Notes: generated by a model from the sequence alone, not told the origin. 37,374 nucleotides of DNA from Tolypothrix campylonemoides VB511288 (GCA_000828075.3 JXCB02000023.1:785769-823142), one strand, 5' to 3'; numbered from the stretch's first letter, positions 1-9,055 are shown. Numbers and translations: made by a program.

Positions 1-314
<314 letters not shown>

Positions 315-418
315 CTATAGTTTGCCGGGAGCATCCCAATTTTACACACTTGCCATTTTGCCCTCACCACGCCAGATGCTACAACGGAGGGAACCTCCGC
401 AACGCACTGGCTCCCCAA

Positions 419-443
419 CCCCTCTCCCAAATGGGGAGAGGGG
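419..443. repeat. Palindromic hairpin repeat (CCCCTCTCCC family)
   Basis: The 10-bp arm CCCCTCTCCC (419-428) pairs perfectly with GGGAGAGGGG (434-443) across a 5-nt loop. Relatives of this element occur in the window at 15160-15182, 17118-17177 and, inside a gene, at 35805-35828. This is a dispersed repeat type common in filamentous cyanobacteria. Confidence 0.7.
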
Positions 444-696
444 AGTCAAGTCCTACTCTTATTCCCCGAATCCCGCTCTTGAGAAGGGGTTAGGGGATGA
501 GGGTAAGTAAGGTTTTTGGTTTTTGCATATTTGGGATGCTCCCTGCTTTGCTTGGGTAATTAACCTTTACTTTGAGTTAGTTTGAATCACAAATAATGAA
601 TTATTATTTTTTTTAGCTATCCTTAGTACAATTTTTATTATTTTTATCCACGCAAGTATTGCTAGTAGATTCTTTCATAAAACTTATCCAAGCTTC

Positions 697-800
697 ATAT
701 CAAATCCGGTAGCATCTGAATAATTAAAAAACCGCACGCCTACGCTCTTGACGCACCAGATAGCAAGGAGGAATAATTCCAATACAAACGAATTTGATAT
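697..800. repeat. MITE-like element with 12-bp inverted ends
   Basis: ATATCAAATCCG at 697-708 is matched in inverted orientation by CGAATTTGATAT at 789-800 (one mismatch). The 104-bp interior has no open frame. The organisation is that of a small non-autonomous element, but I do not see a clear target-site duplication. Confidence 0.45.
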
Positions 801-1090
801 CATTGGAAGCTCCAAGATTTAAATAGCTTAATCAATCCAGAATAGGACTGTTTGACAGCAGTTTAGAGTAAGCTGTCAGCAATGATTATTGACTCTACTG
901 GCTGAACGGTAAATGCTAAATCCTCAAAATTAGATAGCAGTGAGATGAAAGAAGAATGAATGAATTGATTAAATGTATATCCGTAATTGCAACGATAGCT
1001 TAAACAACAATATTGCAAGGTAATGAAATAACTAATGATGGGTTAAAAATTAGTTAAAAAAGTTTTTCTTGCAGCAATCCAGTGTATTAC

Positions 1091-2215
1091 CTATACAAAA
1101 CGGTGGTTTTCGCGAAACAACAAACTAGAGTCAATCTTTGCCAAACTCGCACAACCACTCAGCGCCATAGCCACATCTAGCTCATCTCGCAGGATTTCGA
1201 TCGCATGAGCAACACCAGCTTCTCCTGCTACGGCTAATCCCCACAACATAGGACGTCCCACAAGTACAGCTTTTGCTCCCAATGCTAGAGCTTTAAGGAT
1301 ATCAGTACCTCTACGAATACCTCCATCCAACAATACTTCAGCGCGCCCATCTACAGCTTCTACCACTTCAGCTAAAGCGTCAAGAGATGCGATCGCTCCA
1401 TCTAATTGACGACCACCATGATTAGATACAATAATTCCGTTAACTCCACACTCCACGGCACGAGCAGCATCATCTCCCCGTAAAATTCCTTTCAGCACCA
1501 AAGGAAGCGGACATAAAGACTGAAACCATTCCAAATCATCCCACGTTACCGCAGGGTTGAGTTGCTCGGCAACATAAGTAAACAATCCAGATTCCCCTTT
1601 TTCGTGGGGAATGTTCAACCCTGATAAATTTTTAAAATTAGCAAGTTCCATACCTGCTGGCAAAGCAAACTCATTGCGTTTGTCTCGTTCCCGCCGTCCT
1701 AAAATAGGAGCGTCTACAGTGATACAAAGTGCTTTATAGCCTGCAGCGTAAGCCCTTTCTACCAAAGCACGAGTTAATCCCCTGTCTTTGTGGATGTAAA
1801 GCTGGAACCATTGGGGAGTATGAAGATTTGTGTCGTGACAGACTGCCGCCACTTCCTCTATACTTTTGGTAGAAAGAGTACTCAACACCATGCCAACACC
1901 AGCCGATGCTGCTGCTCTTGCTGTCGCCACTTCTCCTTGTGGATGAGCAAGACATTGAAATGCCATTGGGGCGATAAACAGAGGCATTTGCAGCGGTTGA
2001 TCTAAGACTTTGGTTGCTATGTTGCGATCGCTGACATCTACTAACACTCGCGGACGAAGTTTAAATCTTTCAAAAGCAACCCGGTTATCCCGCAATGTCA
2101 CTTCATCCCAAGCACCGCTAGCATAGTAGTCCAAAGCCATTTGAGACAGGCACTTAGTAGCTAACTGTTCGTATTCAAATAAGTTCAACGGTTTAAACGA
2201 TTTTAGTTTTTCCAT
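1091..2215 (-). CDS. FMN-dependent (S)-2-hydroxy-acid oxidase (lactate/glycolate oxidase family)
   Basis: This is a 374-residue FMN enzyme that oxidises L-lactate or glycolate to the 2-oxo acid, passing electrons to O2. Visible active-site residues are Tyr31 (YYASG), Tyr140 (WFQLY), Lys242 (LVLKG), and the catalytic base His266 with Arg269 in SNHGGRQ. The FMN-phosphate region is LLDGGIRRGTD, followed by LVGRP. The position equivalent to Trp108 of spinach glycolate oxidase is Leu114 (LSTL), as in the characterised Nostoc lactate oxidase, so L-lactate is the more likely substrate. I place the start at the ATG at 2215. The frame can be opened further to a TTG at 2242, but family members begin near MEKLKSF. 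Its neighbour upstream on the same strand is separated by a terminator hairpin, so it is probably transcribed alone. Confidence 0.88.
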   Translation of the reverse strand: MEKLKSFKPLNLFEYEQLATKCLSQMALDYYASGAWDEVTLRDNRVAFERFKLRPRVLVDVSDRNIATKVLDQPLQMPLFIAPMAFQCLAHPQGEVATARAAASAGVGMVLSTLSTKSIEEVAAVCHDTNLHTPQWFQLYIHKDRGLTRALVERAYAAGYKALCITVDAPILGRRERDKRNEFALPAGMELANFKNLSGLNIPHEKGESGLFTYVAEQLNPAVTWDDLEWFQSLCPLPLVLKGILRGDDAARAVECGVNGIIVSNHGGRQLDGAIASLDALAEVVEAVDGRAEVLLDGGIRRGTDILKALALGAKAVLVGRPMLWGLAVAGEAGVAHAIEILRDELDVAMALSGCASLAKIDSSLLFRENHRFV

Positions 2216-2281
2216 CGCCGTGCCAATCTCAAAGATGCACAAGTCTGTGTTGGACTATAGACCGATTTTTTTGCAATTAAA

Positions 2282-2308
2282 AACCCAGTTTCTCACAAAA
2301 ACTGGGTT
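2282..2308 (-). terminator. Intrinsic terminator behind the first small membrane-protein gene
   Basis: On the minus strand a 10-bp stem AACCCAGTTT/AAACTGGGTT with a 7-nt loop is followed directly by TTT. It sits 88 bp after the stop of the small gene at 2396-2566 and upstream of the oxidase, separating the two transcripts. Confidence 0.65.
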
Positions 2309-2349
2309 ACTCTGAATCAGATTCAAAAATAATTACAGATAGACATAAA

Positions 2350-2373
2350 TGCACACAAACGGTTTTGTGTGCA
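2350..2373. terminator. Second hairpin downstream of the small gene
   Basis: A perfect 10-bp stem TGCACACAAA/TTTGTGTGCA closes a 4-nt loop, 23 bp past the stop codon of the small gene. It lacks a long T-run, so it may be an RNA-stabilising hairpin or the first of a pair of terminators. Confidence 0.4.
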
Positions 2374-2395
2374 TTTGCAGTTGCTTATTTCTTAT

Positions 2396-2566
2396 TTAAT
2401 AGGGAAAACTTGGCACCTTAAATTTTGCATTGTTTGAGGACACAGTAGCCTGTACTGCTTCAGTGCGTTGATTTTTAAAAGTTAAAATGACAGACAGTAA
2501 TCTGGGAAACGCAATGCAAGCGACAGCGTTGATCAACGTTAGCAATAGACCTTCCATCAAACCCAT
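2396..2566 (-). CDS. Small membrane protein, 56 aa, paralogue A
   Basis: This gene encodes a 56-residue protein with one hydrophobic segment (roughly residues 3-30: LMEGLLLTLINAVACIAF and PRLLSVIL), followed by a short polar tail ending SFPY-stop. Support for a real gene comes from a paralogue about 1 kb away (3321-3572): the first 33 residues are identical at 20 positions, and both carry the LLLTLIN and FP(R/K)LLS motifs and the SFPY near the C-terminus. Support also comes from a purine-rich AGGGGGA upstream of the ATG and a terminator hairpin downstream. The family is unknown to me. It is probably a single-pass inner- or thylakoid-membrane protein. Confidence 0.65.
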   Translation of the reverse strand: MGLMEGLLLTLINAVACIAFPRLLSVILTFKNQRTEAVQATVSSNNAKFKVPSFPY

Positions 2567-2735
2567 AGATAATCCCCCTGTTCATAAAGATGCTTTTTAT
2601 ATTTTATTATTTTTAAAGAAAATTTATGAAAACGGGTGAAAAGAAAAATTGGAATTTCTTGTTTGGGCTATAAGTTACTGTTAATATAAAAGTTTCTTAC
2701 TATAACCATAGACTTAATGAGTACTTTGTAAATAA

Positions 2736-2794
2736 CCCAATCAGTTATTAATTATCAAGAGACTTATTCCAAAAGTATGATAAATAAATGTTTA
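2736..2794. repeat. 59-bp direct repeat, copy 1
   Basis: This copy matches 3042-3100 with only two substitutions over 59 bp. The 3' half (AAAAGTATGAT followed by an AT-rich run and GTTTA) recurs in degenerate form at 8958-8991, so this is a dispersed family rather than a simple local duplication. Confidence 0.8.
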
Positions 2795-2803
2795 ATAAAT
2801 ATT

Positions 2804-2917
2804 AAGTAGGATGTGTTACGGCTATGTAATAATTTGAAAGCTTGAGAGAGTGAAAACTTGCCGCAGATCATCACATTTGTTGGTGCCGTACTCTGGCTTT
2901 AACGCACCCTACAACTT
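2804..2917. repeat. MITE-like element with GTAGG(G/A)TG(C/T)GTTA ends
   Basis: The left end AAGTAGGATGTGTTA is answered on the right by AACGCACCCTACAACTT, its imperfect reverse complement. The interior has no open frame. Such ends are typical of short cyanobacterial insertion-derived elements. Confidence 0.5.
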
Positions 2918-3041
2918 TATAAATAAGTAGGTTGGTACAAATAAAGTTAACGAGTTTCGGCAGTCATTGGTCATTAGTAAGGGTTTTAGAGGGTTTTACA
3001 TTTCTTAACCTAGTTCGGTTTATTTCTACCTATCTACTTAG

Positions 3042-3100
3042 CCCAATCACTTATTAATTATCAAGACACTTATTCCAAAAGTATGATAAATAAATGTTTA
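3042..3100. repeat. 59-bp direct repeat, copy 2
   Basis: Second copy of the repeat at 2736-2794, in the same orientation, with two mismatches. Confidence 0.8.
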
Positions 3101-3226
3101 TAAGTTCAGAACTTGCACCCAACAAGAGCCAGAGGCTCTAATATCTCGTTATCAGGTTCAACCTGGTAACGAGGGTTTGGAGGCTTCGCCGACTCACTGT
3201 TGCAACTCTTGCAAGATCTCAGTAAG

Positions 3227-3270
3227 CGCAGATGCACGCAGATAAATTATCTGTGTTCATCTGTGGTTTA
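3227..3270. repeat. Dispersed repeat (GCAGATGCACGCAGATAA type)
   Basis: The copy begins CGCAGATGCACGCAGATAAA and continues with the CATCTGTGG motif. A related copy lies at 8995-9055 behind the PDH E2 gene. It contains an internal odd palindrome CAGATAAATTATCTG. Confidence 0.6.
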
Positions 3271-3320
3271 ATTTTCACAAAAATAGCTTTTGCAAGAGGT
3301 TAACTAAACACTGAAGCCTA

Positions 3321-3572
3321 TTAACCAGGGGAACACCTATCGCAAAAACTAGGATAAAATTTACAAAATGAACTTTTTGTCAAGGTGTAACCTGTACAAT
3401 ATGGAAAACTGGTAATTTCAGTTTTGTTATTCTGTTTTGTCTGTATTGTTGAACTTGGCGATAACTGATTACATCTATTTTTCACAGCCAAAATGAAAGA
3501 TAGAAGCTTGGGAAACACAAGACAGCCAGCAACATTGATCAGCGTTAAGAGTAGAATATCCATCAAACGCAT
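3321..3572 (-). CDS. Small membrane protein, paralogue B, with a C-terminal extension
   Basis: This 83-residue frame starts with ATG at 3572, preceded by AAAGAGATGACCT. Residues 1-33 are homologous to the 56-residue protein encoded at 2396-2566 (LLLTLIN, FPKLLS, KN), and SFPY recurs at residues 55-58. In paralogue A a stop codon follows SFPY immediately. Here the stop is gone and the frame reads on for 25 residues rich in Ser, Tyr, Cys and Phe, ending CSPG. The extension therefore looks like read-through after loss of the original stop. The N-terminal half should be a single membrane span. Function unknown. It might be a decaying duplicate. Confidence 0.5.
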   Translation of the reverse strand: MRLMDILLLTLINVAGCLVFPKLLSFILAVKNRCNQLSPSSTIQTKQNNKTEITSFPYCTGYTLTKSSFCKFYPSFCDRCSPG

Positions 3573-3833
3573 AGGTCATCTCTTTCTTTTACAAATTAGG
3601 TGCTCAGTGCTTCAAGTCAAAAGTACAATTCCTGCAACGACTTGGAAGCAAACTTTTACATTGCTTCTATCTTAGATAAATTAACTATAGCATAAACTTT
3701 TCTCAATATATAGTTTGATGAACTTTTGAAAATTGCTATAGACAGAAGCAAATGTGTCATTTAGAATTACCTATTTCATCCACAGTTCGGAATATGCTGG
3801 ACATATAACAAATGTGTATTTAGGAGATGTGTA

Positions 3834-5828
3834 ATGTCGAAAACATACGATATTTCTGCTAAATTATCTAATCTTACTCAGCGAGAACGCCAGGAATTAC
3901 AGCGTTTAGCAGATTACTCTAATCTGAAGTCGGTGCCAGAAATTTGGGCGTTGGTAGCAAAGCGATGTGGTGATGCTGTTGCCCTGCGCGATCCTCATGC
4001 TCAACCAGAAGTTGTTATTACATATACGCAACTCTTTCAAAAAATTCAACAATTTGCTGCTGGATTGCAAGCATTGGGGGTGAAAGCAGGAGAACGCGTC
4101 TCCCTGATTTCGGATAACAGTCCCCAGTGGTTCATTGCAGATCAAGGTATTATGACTACTGGGGCAGTTGATGCAGTGCGTAGTTCCCAGGCAGAACGGG
4201 AAGAAGTTATATTTATCTTGGCAAATAGTGGTAGCAAGGCGCTTGTTGTCGAAGATTTGAAAACTTTCAACAAGCTTAGACCACGTCTTGAGGATCTGCC
4301 AATTGAACTGGTGATTTTGCTTAGCGATGAAGCACCACCAACAGACGAAACTCTGAAAATACTTAACTTCACTCAGTTGATGGAAATAGGGGCAAACCAT
4401 ACTCTAGAACCAGTAGAGCACAAGCCCGACACTCTGGCAACCCTAATGTATACTTCTGGCACAACGGGCAAACCCAAAGGCGCGATGCTTTCTCATAGCA
4501 ATTTGATGCACCAAATTTTAGCGATTGGGGCAGTTGTGCAACCGCAACTGGGAGACATGGCTCTCAGTATTCTCCCCACGTGGCATGTCTATGAACGCAG
4601 TTGCGAGTATTTCTTACTTTCTCAAGGTTGTACGCAAATTTACACGAACTTGCGCTCAATCAAACGGGATTTGAAAGAATTTAAACCCAATTATGTGGTA
4701 TGTGTGCCACGCTTATTGGAATCAATTTATGAAGGAGTGCAAAAGCAGTTCCGCGAACAACCTGAAAATAAGCAACGTTTGATAAACTACTTTTTGGGCG
4801 TTAGCGAAAAGTACATCAAAGCGCAGCGAATTGCCCAAGGATTGAGTTTAACAAATCTCAGCCCTTCAATAGTTGAGCGATTGGCAGCTCGTATGCAAGC
4901 AACTGCTTTGTTCCCACTCCATGCTTTGGGAGAACGACTTGTTTATGCCAAGGTACAGGAAGCAACAGGGGGGAGAATCAAGCAGATGATTAGCGGTGGC
5001 GGTGCGCTTCCCAAGCACATAGATGACTTTTTTGAAATTATTGGTGTGGAGATTTTGCAGGGCTATGGCTTAACGGAAACTTCTCCTGTGACTCATGCGC
5101 GTCGTTATTGGCGCAATTTACGTGGTGCAGTTGGGCAACCAATACCGGGTACAGAAACGAAAATAGTAGATCCTGAGACTCGTAAACCTTCGCCAGTTGG
5201 GGAACGAGGTTTGGTGCTGCTGCGGGGACCACAAATTATGCAAGGCTATTACCAAAACCCCGAAGCAACGGCGAAAGCAATTGACGCGGATGGTTGGTTT
5301 GATAGCGGTGATTTGGGTTGGGTGACACCGCAAAATGATTTGGTACTGACCGGACGGGTAAAAGATACGATTGTATTAACCAATGGGGAAAATATCGAGC
5401 CGCAGCCAATTGAAGATGCGTGTTTGCGATCGCCCTACATAGATCAGATAATGCTTGTTGGACAAGACCAACGCAGTATCGGTGCATTGATTGTCCCCAA
5501 TTTGGATGCCCTGGAAAAATGGGCCGAAACTCAGAATCTGCATCTACGTCTACCAGATGAAGCCGCCAAAGAACAAAATAAGGAGGACTCAGCAAACAAA
5601 ACGCAAGTCAGCCTGGAGAGTAAAATAATTCAGGATTTATTTCGGCAAGAATTGAATCGGGAAGTGCAAAATCGTCCAGGCTATCGACCGGATGACCGCA
5701 TTGGTCTGTTCAAGCTGATTCTGGAGCCGTTTTCCATAGAAAATGGCATGATGACACAAACTTTGAAAATTAGGCGACACGTGGTGATGGAGCGCTATCG
5801 CGATATTATTAACGGGATATTTGCCTAA
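3834..5828 (+). CDS. aas: Acyl-ACP/long-chain acyl-CoA synthetase (AMP-forming)
   Basis: This 664-residue adenylate-forming enzyme activates free fatty acids. In cyanobacteria its single homologue acts as an acyl-ACP synthetase that recycles and imports fatty acids at the membrane. Visible motifs are the P-loop YTSGTTGKPKG (206-216), GYGLTETSP (410-418), the ribose-binding Asp in DGWFDSGD (486-493), the hinge LTGRVKDTIVLTNGENIEP (505-523), and the C-terminal NGMMTQTLKIRR block carrying the catalytic-lysine region. The length is normal for this family. The start is fixed by AGGAG at 3822-3826, 7 nt before the ATG. A YlqD-like gene follows after 40 bp on the same strand and is probably co-transcribed. 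The choice of acyl-ACP rather than acyl-CoA as acceptor comes from lineage, not from a residue I can point to. Confidence 0.88.
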   Translation: MSKTYDISAKLSNLTQRERQELQRLADYSNLKSVPEIWALVAKRCGDAVALRDPHAQPEVVITYTQLFQKIQQFAAGLQALGVKAGERVSLISDNSPQWFIADQGIMTTGAVDAVRSSQAEREEVIFILANSGSKALVVEDLKTFNKLRPRLEDLPIELVILLSDEAPPTDETLKILNFTQLMEIGANHTLEPVEHKPDTLATLMYTSGTTGKPKGAMLSHSNLMHQILAIGAVVQPQLGDMALSILPTWHVYERSCEYFLLSQGCTQIYTNLRSIKRDLKEFKPNYVVCVPRLLESIYEGVQKQFREQPENKQRLINYFLGVSEKYIKAQRIAQGLSLTNLSPSIVERLAARMQATALFPLHALGERLVYAKVQEATGGRIKQMISGGGALPKHIDDFFEIIGVEILQGYGLTETSPVTHARRYWRNLRGAVGQPIPGTETKIVDPETRKPSPVGERGLVLLRGPQIMQGYYQNPEATAKAIDADGWFDSGDLGWVTPQNDLVLTGRVKDTIVLTNGENIEPQPIEDACLRSPYIDQIMLVGQDQRSIGALIVPNLDALEKWAETQNLHLRLPDEAAKEQNKEDSANKTQVSLESKIIQDLFRQELNREVQNRPGYRPDDRIGLFKLILEPFSIENGMMTQTLKIRRHVVMERYRDIINGIFA

Positions 5829-5868
5829 TTATTTCACCTGCAAACTATAGAGTGAACGTGAAACATTT

Positions 5869-6321
5869 ATGGATCTCTCCAAACCTCAACAACTGCTGCT
5901 GAAACGCGGTGTTAACGTCAAAGCGATTGTTACTCCCCTGTGGAAAGAGGAAGTGCAGCAGCAACTACAAGCTCAAATTAATCAAATTGACCAGCAGTTG
6001 CAACAACTAGATATTGAAGGACAGCGGGCAATTTCAGCAATTCAAAAGCAGAGTTTGCAACCACCTGGTCCTCAAACCCTGCAACAAATTGAAAATATCC
6101 AAGTTCAAGTGAATCAGAAGAAAAGCGAACTTTTGGAACAGAAAAACCAAAGTCTACAAAACCTCCAGCAAGTACAGCTTCTACAGTTAGATGAGGAAGT
6201 TAACCAATTCCAAATGGAAAGCTTTTTCCATGTGGAACCAGGTGATAACTTGATAAGCAAACTACAAGTAGAAATTGTGCTACGTGATGGTATTGTAGAA
6301 GAAATTCGCGGCGATATTTAA
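5869..6321 (+). CDS. YlqD family protein
   Basis: This 150-residue protein is dominated by Gln/Glu/Leu heptads (about residues 26-112), giving a long coiled coil. The coil is flanked by a short N-terminal segment (LLLKRGVNVKAIVTPLWKEE) and a C-terminal beta-rich segment (FFHVEPGDNL and VEIVLRDGIVEEIRGDI). This head-coil-tail layout and the closing motif match the YlqD family of unknown function found in cyanobacteria and Firmicutes. It has no signal peptide or membrane span, so it is probably cytoplasmic. It lies 40 bp behind aas on the same strand. Confidence 0.75.
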   Translation: MDLSKPQQLLLKRGVNVKAIVTPLWKEEVQQQLQAQINQIDQQLQQLDIEGQRAISAIQKQSLQPPGPQTLQQIENIQVQVNQKKSELLEQKNQSLQNLQQVQLLQLDEEVNQFQMESFFHVEPGDNLISKLQVEIVLRDGIVEEIRGDI

Positions 6322-6460
6322 ATTTGATTTAAATTTGTCCAAAGTCTCATTGTCCTTGGTTCTGACCAGTGATTCATGACTAGTACAATTTGTTACAAGG
6401 CGTTTTTGTGTCTTTTTAACAGTTGGATGATTTCCAAAAGACAGCACTAGTGACAAATAA

Positions 6461-6985
6461 CTACTGACAGGTTTGGGTTAGCTGTTTTGTGCTAACGCTA
6501 CTTCCAGGTATACATTGTACCTGGGAGCCAGCCCAAACAATTTGCCACACACGAGGGGAGTTCACCAAAAGCGATCGCCCAAAGGTTGCTAATTCCACTC
6601 GATATTTAACTGCTTTGAGAGAATTGTTTGCTGGCTCTATTTGCGTAATCGTCACTAATGCTTGATTTGGCAAGGGATAAAATACCTCAACCTTGCGAGT
6701 TGCTCGCGTTGACTCCACTTCATCAAAGGCATTGAGGGCAAGATCAGCAGGATCGCTGCCTAAGAGAGGAGAGGTGATTTTTTCTAAAGGTACAGGATTA
6801 TAATTGGCTCGCTCCGGGTTGACAATCTCCTCTGTTAGGTTCACATCGGAAAACTGCGGCGGTTGTCCATTGCTCGTATCAGAAACCGCTTCAGTCGTTT
6901 GACGCTGGGTGATGTAAACACCAGTGGCAGCGGTGGCAAATATACTAATTACCACAATCAGAAACCACTTCAACTTTGGCGACAT
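6461..6985 (-). CDS. Conserved-type membrane-anchored protein of unknown function
   Basis: This 174-residue protein has an N-terminal membrane anchor (residues 6-25, hydrophobic WFLIVVISIFATAATGVYI, after SPKLK). A Pro/Asn-rich linker follows, and then a globular extracytoplasmic-looking domain from about residue 90 (KVEVFYPLPNQALVTITQI, then YRVELATF and WQIVWAGSQVQC). Two Cys residues near the C-terminus (QVQC and TQTCQ) could form a disulphide outside the cytoplasm. I do not know a named family for it. It is convergent with the ylqD-like gene and has no same-strand partner nearby. Confidence 0.7.
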   Translation of the reverse strand: MSPKLKWFLIVVISIFATAATGVYITQRQTTEAVSDTSNGQPPQFSDVNLTEEIVNPERANYNPVPLEKITSPLLGSDPADLALNAFDEVESTRATRKVEVFYPLPNQALVTITQIEPANNSLKAVKYRVELATFGRSLLVNSPRVWQIVWAGSQVQCIPGSSVSTKQLTQTCQ

Positions 6986-7556
6986 AAAATTTAACAGTTA
7001 ATTCAAACAGCCTAAATATCAATTTTGAATTTTAGATTGAGGTAGCGTGCTTGATCTTCTTGCTTTTGAGTGGAATTCAAAATTTGGTCAGCCGTGATCA
7101 GCAATACAAACTTATAGACCTTGTGGTCTTAATATAGTTCCTCGCATCTAGGTAAATTAGGGGTAAAAATGTAGGGGTGTGAGGGTATCAGGAAAAATAA
7201 GAATATCAGAAGGAGTCAGAAGTCAGAATTGGTGAATTCAGAATATCCCCACGGATGAATCCGGGGGTTTCAGATATAATGCGGGAGCATTTTTACTTCG
7301 ACCTACTTAAAAGTAGGGGCGTATGATTCCTCGACTCATCCGCCACTCGTACACTCGCCATTCTGGCTGCTGACTCCTGACTCCTGAGTTCTTTTTGGTC
7401 ATTTACTATTTTCTTTTCAAAATTTAAAAAATATTCCCCTACATCCTACACCTTTGTTCCTCGATATCCTGCCCCGAAGGGAGCTAGGTCAAGATACAAT
7501 TCGATCTGACACTAGCTGTAAAAATCCATTAATTCTCGATTCACCAAACCACCCAT
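6986..7556. other. Intergenic, about 0.57 kb
   Basis: No gene is visible. The region contains two hairpins close together (7247-7267 and 7302-7317) and a doubled CTGACTC heptamer at 7370-7383. Promoters for the divergent flanking genes must lie here, but I could not single out convincing -35/-10 boxes. Confidence 0.55.
7247..7317. repeat. Two adjacent hairpins, possible PATE-like element
   Basis: Hairpin one is CCCCACGGAT/ATCCGGGGG (7247-7267, one bulged base). Hairpin two is CCTACTT/AAGTAGG (7302-7317). Two subterminal hairpins around a short noncoding core are the layout of IS200/IS605-derived miniature elements, but no boundary or transposase is visible. Confidence 0.35.
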
Positions 7557-8882
7557 ATGAGCATTTACGAAGTATTTATGCCGGCGCTAAGTTCCACCAT
7601 GACTGAAGGTAAAATCGTTTCCTGGGTAAAATCACCTGGAGACAAAGTGGAAAAAGGCGAAACAGTGGTGGTTGTCGAGTCAGATAAGGCAGATATGGAT
7701 GTGGAATCCTTTTATGAAGGATATCTTGCCACAATCCTTGTGCAAGCTGGTGAAACAGCCTCCGTTGGAGCTGCGATCGCCTTGTTAGCAGAAACCGAAG
7801 CTGAAATCGAAACTGCGATCCAACAAGCCAATTCTGGAAGTAGTCCTGCTCAACAACAAGTAACTGCTGCCACTTCTGGAAAAATAGCAGAAACAACCAC
7901 AGTCGCAACGCCTGCTGCTGCTTCTCAAAACGGAACAAGCCGTACAAATGGGCGGCTTGTAGCTTCACCCCGCGCCCGCAAGTTAGCCAAGGAACTGAAA
8001 GTTGATTTGAGCGGCATTTCTGGTAGTGGTCCCTACGGTCGCATCGTCGCCGAAGATGTAGAAGCAGCTGCTGGAAAATCTAGCAAACAACCTGCCACAG
8101 TCACCCCTGTCGCACCCACCCAACCAGCACCAACTATTACCCCAGTTGCACCTACACCCACAAAAGTCGCACCAGCACCCGCACCCACGCCAGTCAGCAC
8201 CGCAGTTCCGGGTCAAATAGTGCCTTTGACTACCTTGCAAAATGCCGTAGCGCGGAACATGGTAGCCAGCTTATCTGTGCCTGTAATCCATATAGGTTAC
8301 ACAATTACCACAGATGCGCTAGACAAGCTTTATAAACAGATTAAGTCGAAAGGCGTAACGATGACAGCGCTACTCGCAAAAGCGGTAGCGGTGACACTGC
8401 AAAAACATCCCCTGCTGAATGCCAGCTACTCAGAACAAGGAATTGTCTACCACTCTAATATTAATGTTGCCGTGGCAGTGGCAATGGATGATGGAGGATT
8501 GATTACACCAGTGTTGCAGAATGCAGACAATATGGATATATATTCTCTGTCACGCGATTGGAAATCCTTAGTTGAGCGCGCCAGAGCCAAAAAGCTGCAA
8601 CCGGAAGAATATAACAGCGGCACCTTTACAGTAACAAACTTGGGAATGTTCGGCGTAGATAGATTCGATGCAATTCTACCACCCGGACAAGGTTCGATTT
8701 TAGCAATTGGGGCATCACGTCCGCAAGTCGTCGCTACAGCCGACGGTTTATTTGGCGTCAAGCAACAGATGCAGGTAAATATTACCTGTGATCATCGGAT
8801 TATTTACGGTGCTCATGCGGCAGCGTTCTTGCAAGATTTGGCGAAGTTGATTGAGACAGATGCTCAATCTTTGACGCTGTAG
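7557..8882 (+). CDS. pdhC: Pyruvate dehydrogenase E2, dihydrolipoamide acetyltransferase
   Basis: This is the core subunit of pyruvate dehydrogenase, transferring acetyl from E1 through a lipoyl arm to CoA. Domain order in 441 residues: one lipoyl domain (1-80) with the lipoylated Lys44 in ESDKADMDVE; a peripheral-subunit-binding domain at about 134-170 (SPRARKLAKEL, GPYGRIVAEDV); a Pro/Ala/Thr hinge (175-215); and the acyltransferase domain to the end. The active-site motif is DHRIIYGA with His413. The usual Asp of HxxxDG is Tyr417, as in cyanobacterial and plastid E2 enzymes, so this is a lineage trait rather than inactivation. The C-terminus SLTL is also typical. It is followed by a strong terminator and is monocistronic. 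Confidence 0.92.
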   Translation: MSIYEVFMPALSSTMTEGKIVSWVKSPGDKVEKGETVVVVESDKADMDVESFYEGYLATILVQAGETASVGAAIALLAETEAEIETAIQQANSGSSPAQQQVTAATSGKIAETTTVATPAAASQNGTSRTNGRLVASPRARKLAKELKVDLSGISGSGPYGRIVAEDVEAAAGKSSKQPATVTPVAPTQPAPTITPVAPTPTKVAPAPAPTPVSTAVPGQIVPLTTLQNAVARNMVASLSVPVIHIGYTITTDALDKLYKQIKSKGVTMTALLAKAVAVTLQKHPLLNASYSEQGIVYHSNINVAVAVAMDDGGLITPVLQNADNMDIYSLSRDWKSLVERARAKKLQPEEYNSGTFTVTNLGMFGVDRFDAILPPGQGSILAIGASRPQVVATADGLFGVKQQMQVNITCDHRIIYGAHAAAFLQDLAKLIETDAQSLTL

Positions 8883-8909
8883 CTTGAGTGATAAGTTAAC
8901 TCAGCTTGA

Positions 8910-8940
8910 GACTTGGAGTCGTGATGCTCCAAGTCTTTTT
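8910..8940 (+). terminator. Intrinsic terminator of the PDH E2 gene
   Basis: A perfect 9-bp stem GACTTGGAG (8910-8918) / CTCCAAGTC (8927-8935) with an 8-nt loop is followed by TTTTT, 28 bp after the stop codon. Confidence 0.88.
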
Positions 8941-8994
8941 ATCTGCTGCGGACAATAGACTTCTTGCAAAAGTATGATTAATGGATGTTTAGAA

Positions 8995-9055
8995 CCGCAG
9001 ATGCACGCAGATAAACGTAGATAAATAACTAGTGTCCATCTGTGTCCATCTGTAG
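8995..9055. repeat. Dispersed repeat (GCAGATGCACGCAGATAA type), copy 2
   Basis: The copy opens with CCGCAGATGCACGCAGATAA and has a doubled GTCCATCTGT. It is related to 3227-3270. Confidence 0.6.

Larger units (their letters stand above)
2567..3320. other. Intergenic, about 0.75 kb, dense in repeats
   Basis: I see no gene here. The region contains a 59-bp direct repeat (2736-2794 and 3042-3100), a 114-bp element with degenerate inverted ends between the copies (2804-2917), and a dispersed repeat at 3227-3270. Confidence 0.6.

Noticed and set aside
322-510. 62-residue open frame
   Set aside because: It consists of the dispersed CCCCTCTCCC hairpin repeat and a degenerate neighbour; no family-like sequence.
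7557-8882. Possible inactivation of PDH E2 because Asp of HxxxDG is Tyr
   Set aside because: Tyr at this place is normal in cyanobacterial and plastid E2 proteins.
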